This document shows, piece by piece, positions 61,690 to 64,000 of a stretch of 64,000 nt of DNA. How positions within the stretch are numbered: position 1 is the stretch's first letter; each line of letters starts with the position of its first letter. Source of the stretch: a virus; IMG/VR virus record IMGVR_UViG_3300044837_000085, positions 40,615-104,614 of that record; one strand, given 5' to 3'. The position numbers were made by a program, and so were the translations under genes. The notes below the pieces were generated by a model. That model had not been told where the DNA came from, searched no databases, and saw only the letters and a program-made list of their open reading frames with translations.

Positions 61690-63366
61690 CTAAGCAAACA
61701 TGATGTCATACGTAGGTTTACGCTTCGGCTCCGGGTTCTTGGCCATCAAAGCGGCTGCGTCGAACAGTGCCATTAGTGGATCGATCTTGCCGTACCCAGA
61801 TGCGTCACGCTCGATGCGCTGTCCGGTGGCAGTTTGCTTAACGATCGCGTTGCTGGCACACCAGCTCATCAGAGACTGACCACCATGTTTGAACGATCCG
61901 TCAGCAAGCTTTCTCTCAATCGTTTGGAACGCGCCCATCAGTGCGACGCCCTGAAAGACGGAGCCCAACATTCCGTTCTCTTGCGTTACTCCTATGCCTG
62001 AGAGAGCATCAACCATTGCGCCAATTCCGGCAGCGTCCAGACCAACCTGCGCCAACTTTCCAGAGTCCAGACATTGCTTAATAATGTCGACCGCAGCGCT
62101 GAGATCATCGGGAAGCTGCTTGACCAGAGTCAAGTCACCTTCATTGATGAAGTCACTGTAGACTGACCAATTAGCTTTCCTGCGCTCCCATCCCTCCGGC
62201 GAGATGAACGCATGAGCCCAACCAAGCCAACACTGCGTGCCCTTCTCCCGACCGATAACTGCGATGCCCAAAAGATCGTCCAGGCCGCCCCCGTCACCGC
62301 CTGCGGTGATAACTTCGGATCGGCTGATGACTTCCCTGAGCGTCAATCCCTTTTCGATCCCGCGAGGCCATACTCGCGCGCCTGCCCATCCATCTCCGCG
62401 CTCGCCCTGCCCGATCTCGACATTGAAATGCTGACTCGCAAGTAGCGCGAGAGCGACAGGTCCGTTGGCTTCGGCCTTGATGAGTTGATCGACCAGGAAC
62501 GAACGATCGACCGATTTGTCCAAATTTGGATTGACCAGCGGCCAAGTGGCCTGATCTTTCCATCCACCATCCTTTGCGAGGTCTCGCGGCAACTCGTAAA
62601 TTATCGGCAGCAGCGGAAGCTTCATCTCTCCGTCGCGCACCGCTCTTGCGTTTTTCAGTTCCTCCTTGAACAGGCCGACAGGCGGGTCTTTCGACTGGGT
62701 CGATATCTGCAGCATGAAGCCGTCGATGCGCGCAGCGAGCGAGCCTCTGATCTCGACGAAGACCTGCTCAGCGCGCGACATCTGGGCGAAGACGTGGGTT
62801 TCATCAACGAGGATGAATGTCGCCTTCGAGCCCGTGATGACGTCCTTGTCGGCCGCCTTGATGATGATGACCGCCAGTGTCTGGCGATGGGTGATGGTCC
62901 GCTGGTGCGGCTGCGGATGGAAGAGAGCTGTCAGCTTGGGGTCGAGACGGATGATGCCCTCAGCCTGGGTAAACGCGATGTCGGCAATCTTCTTGGTCGG
63001 CGCGATCAGCAGGCACTCGGCAGCGGGCCGGCGGTTCATGATGGCCGCCGTGACCATGATGGCCGCGGCGATCGAACTCTTCCCGTTCTTCTTCGGGATG
63101 AGGATGAAGAACTCCCGGATCATCCGGCGCTTGATCGAGACGTCGTAGGATCCGAAGATCACCTTGACGATGTCGAAGACCCAGTCGTCGCAAATCTCGC
63201 CGTAAGTCGGGAACCCTTCGATGTCGGGGCACTTCAGCCGCTTGAAGATGCGCAGCGCCCGGTTGGCTTCCTCCTCGAAGACCTCGATGTTGTCCGGGAT
63301 CAGCGACAGCCGGTTGGTGATGCGCCTTTCCCAGTCGGGACAGGAGGTCGACCAGTCTCGAGCCAT
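61690..63366 (-). CDS. Terminase large subunit, 558 aa
   Basis: MARDWSTSCPDWERRITNR, ATPase Walker A-like LIPKKNGKSSIAAAI (about residues 91-98 for the loop) and Walker B FILVDETHVF (about 184-192). The C-terminal nuclease has acidic residues in AGGDGGGLDDLLGIAV and DPLMALFDAAAL. It packages DNA into the prohead and cuts it. Overlaps TerS by 1 base. Length normal. Confidence 0.92.
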   Translation of the reverse strand: MARDWSTSCPDWERRITNRLSLIPDNIEVFEEEANRALRIFKRLKCPDIEGFPTYGEICDDWVFDIVKVIFGSYDVSIKRRMIREFFILIPKKNGKSSIAAAIMVTAAIMNRRPAAECLLIAPTKKIADIAFTQAEGIIRLDPKLTALFHPQPHQRTITHRQTLAVIIIKAADKDVITGSKATFILVDETHVFAQMSRAEQVFVEIRGSLAARIDGFMLQISTQSKDPPVGLFKEELKNARAVRDGEMKLPLLPIIYELPRDLAKDGGWKDQATWPLVNPNLDKSVDRSFLVDQLIKAEANGPVALALLASQHFNVEIGQGERGDGWAGARVWPRGIEKGLTLREVISRSEVITAGGDGGGLDDLLGIAVIGREKGTQCWLGWAHAFISPEGWERRKANWSVYSDFINEGDLTLVKQLPDDLSAAVDIIKQCLDSGKLAQVGLDAAGIGAMVDALSGIGVTQENGMLGSVFQGVALMGAFQTIERKLADGSFKHGGQSLMSWCASNAIVKQTATGQRIERDASGYGKIDPLMALFDAAALMAKNPEPKRKPTYDIMFA

Positions 63367-63974
63367 CAGTTAAACCTGCCTGCCGGCGCCGCTAGATCGT
63401 CTCCCCAGTCATCGTCCCCGCCTGCTGCAACGCGCTCAGCCTCGGTTTTCTGTTCTTCCTTTTTACCGGGCGCAGCGTCTTGCAGCTTCTGGAGCGCGGA
63501 CGCCAATTGCGTGGAACTCTTGGTACGGGTTTCGTGATCGAGGGCCTTTTGCAATTTGAACCTGATTCGATCGTCCTTATCGCCGTTGAAGTGCCCCTCG
63601 ACGAGTTCCGACAGAATCTCGGCATGCTGGTTCAGGAACTCCAACTCCTCCTGGAGCGCCAAAATGATGTTTCGGCCGCGGGCCGTTAGTTCGGAGACGG
63701 ATACCGATGCGAGGGCCTTCGTGGCACCTTCGATACGTGTTGATCGAGGGTTGCGTTCCGGTTTGCATTCAGGTTCGATAGTCGGGGAACAGGCCACCAA
63801 CTTGACCCATTTGCCCTTCTTAGCGCGCTTTCGGAGGGCGGTATCAGACACACCAACATTCTTGGCTAAAGTCCTGTCTGATATAGATTTTGTCTCGTAA
63901 TCCTGCCGAACCAAATCCCAGTCGATAGAATTTCTTTCTCTAGTTTGCACTGGTTTGCACCTAACTAAATCCAA
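63366..63974 (-). CDS. Terminase small subunit, 202 aa
   Basis: ATG 63974 (MDLVRCKPVQTRERNSID). Residues about 18-60 form a helix-turn-helix (SISDRTLAKNVGVSDTALRKRAKKGKW) given here in parts: ISDRTLAKNVGV, DTALRKRAKKG. The rest is helical and acidic, with a polar C-terminus. Recognises the packaging site. First gene of the late operon; only 26 bases of its upstream region are in the window. Confidence 0.8.
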   Translation of the reverse strand: MDLVRCKPVQTRERNSIDWDLVRQDYETKSISDRTLAKNVGVSDTALRKRAKKGKWVKLVACSPTIEPECKPERNPRSTRIEGATKALASVSVSELTARGRNIILALQEELEFLNQHAEILSELVEGHFNGDKDDRIRFKLQKALDHETRTKSSTQLASALQKLQDAAPGKKEEQKTEAERVAAGGDDDWGDDLAAPAGRFN

Positions 63975-64000
63975 TAGGGTGGAAAAAACCTCCGCATGAC

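Noticed and set aside
62485-63537. Plus-strand frame of 350 codons opposite the terminase
   Set aside because: Antisense of the clear TerL gene with no protein family pattern.

Overview
The window is almost entirely a temperate tailed-phage (siphovirus-type, HK97-like head) genome or prophage. The probable host is an alphaproteobacterium of the Hyphomicrobiales (Bradyrhizobium/Rhodopseudomonas-like). Three things suggest this: the GC-rich codon use, the tail-tip gene types shared with gene-transfer agents and rhizobial phages (DUF2460, DUF2163/BR0599, GTA-type holin), and the style of the small early genes. No clear chromosomal housekeeping gene is seen and neither phage end is visible, so prophage versus free phage is not decided here.

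Layout. 1-1585 (-): four translationally coupled genes running off the left edge; the last one is partial. 1971-2753: the immunity region, with two divergent XRE-type regulators, five copies of a 17-bp operator (consensus GTRACC-N5-GGTYAC), two near-identical promoters and a terminator. 2801-13830 (+): a long early operon of small, mostly ATGA-overlapped genes. It includes several membrane microproteins, a DUF968-like HNH protein, a Gly-X repeat protein built from a hexanucleotide microsatellite, a Lar-like zinc-ribbon protein and a tRNA-Arg(UCU). One early gene (7241-7692 plus 9496-9753) is split by a complete 1,803-bp IS1595-family element (7693-9495) that has 25-bp inverted repeats, an 8-bp target duplication and a passenger gene. 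13267-15276 (+): a T5orf172/MUG113 protein, a small partner sharing its N-terminal domain, a tyrosine integrase, and direct repeats that may be integrase arm sites. 15413-18365 (+): more small accessory genes. 18522-18561: terminator where the two transcripts converge.

18.6-64 kb (-): the late operon, read right to left. It begins with TerS, TerL and an HNH protein, then a frameshifted GIY-YIG gene, a prohead-protease/major-capsid fusion and portal. Head-decoration or fibre-like repeat proteins follow, then a block of sugar-handling genes, head-tail connectors, tail terminator, tail tube, and tail chaperones with a -1 slippery site. Tape measure, tail-tip proteins, LamG-like tail proteins, a LapG/BTLCP-like cysteine peptidase, endolysin, holin-like proteins and many small membrane or secreted proteins complete it.

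The most unusual feature is the block at 41.2-50.8 kb. Four glycosyltransferase-like proteins, a capsule-synthesis-like protein, three methyltransferases or related SAM enzymes, a left-handed-beta-helix acetyltransferase and two DUF115/MptE-like proteins sit inside the structural operon; a third DUF115-like paralogue lies at 38.5 kb. Lying beside collagen-like, LamG-like and 22-residue-repeat proteins, it looks like a phage-encoded system that builds and attaches a modified glycan, either on the virion itself or on the host surface during late infection. Homing-type nucleases (three GIY-YIG genes, HNH genes) punctuate the late operon. Two of the GIY-YIG genes share a conserved, foldable 5' leader.
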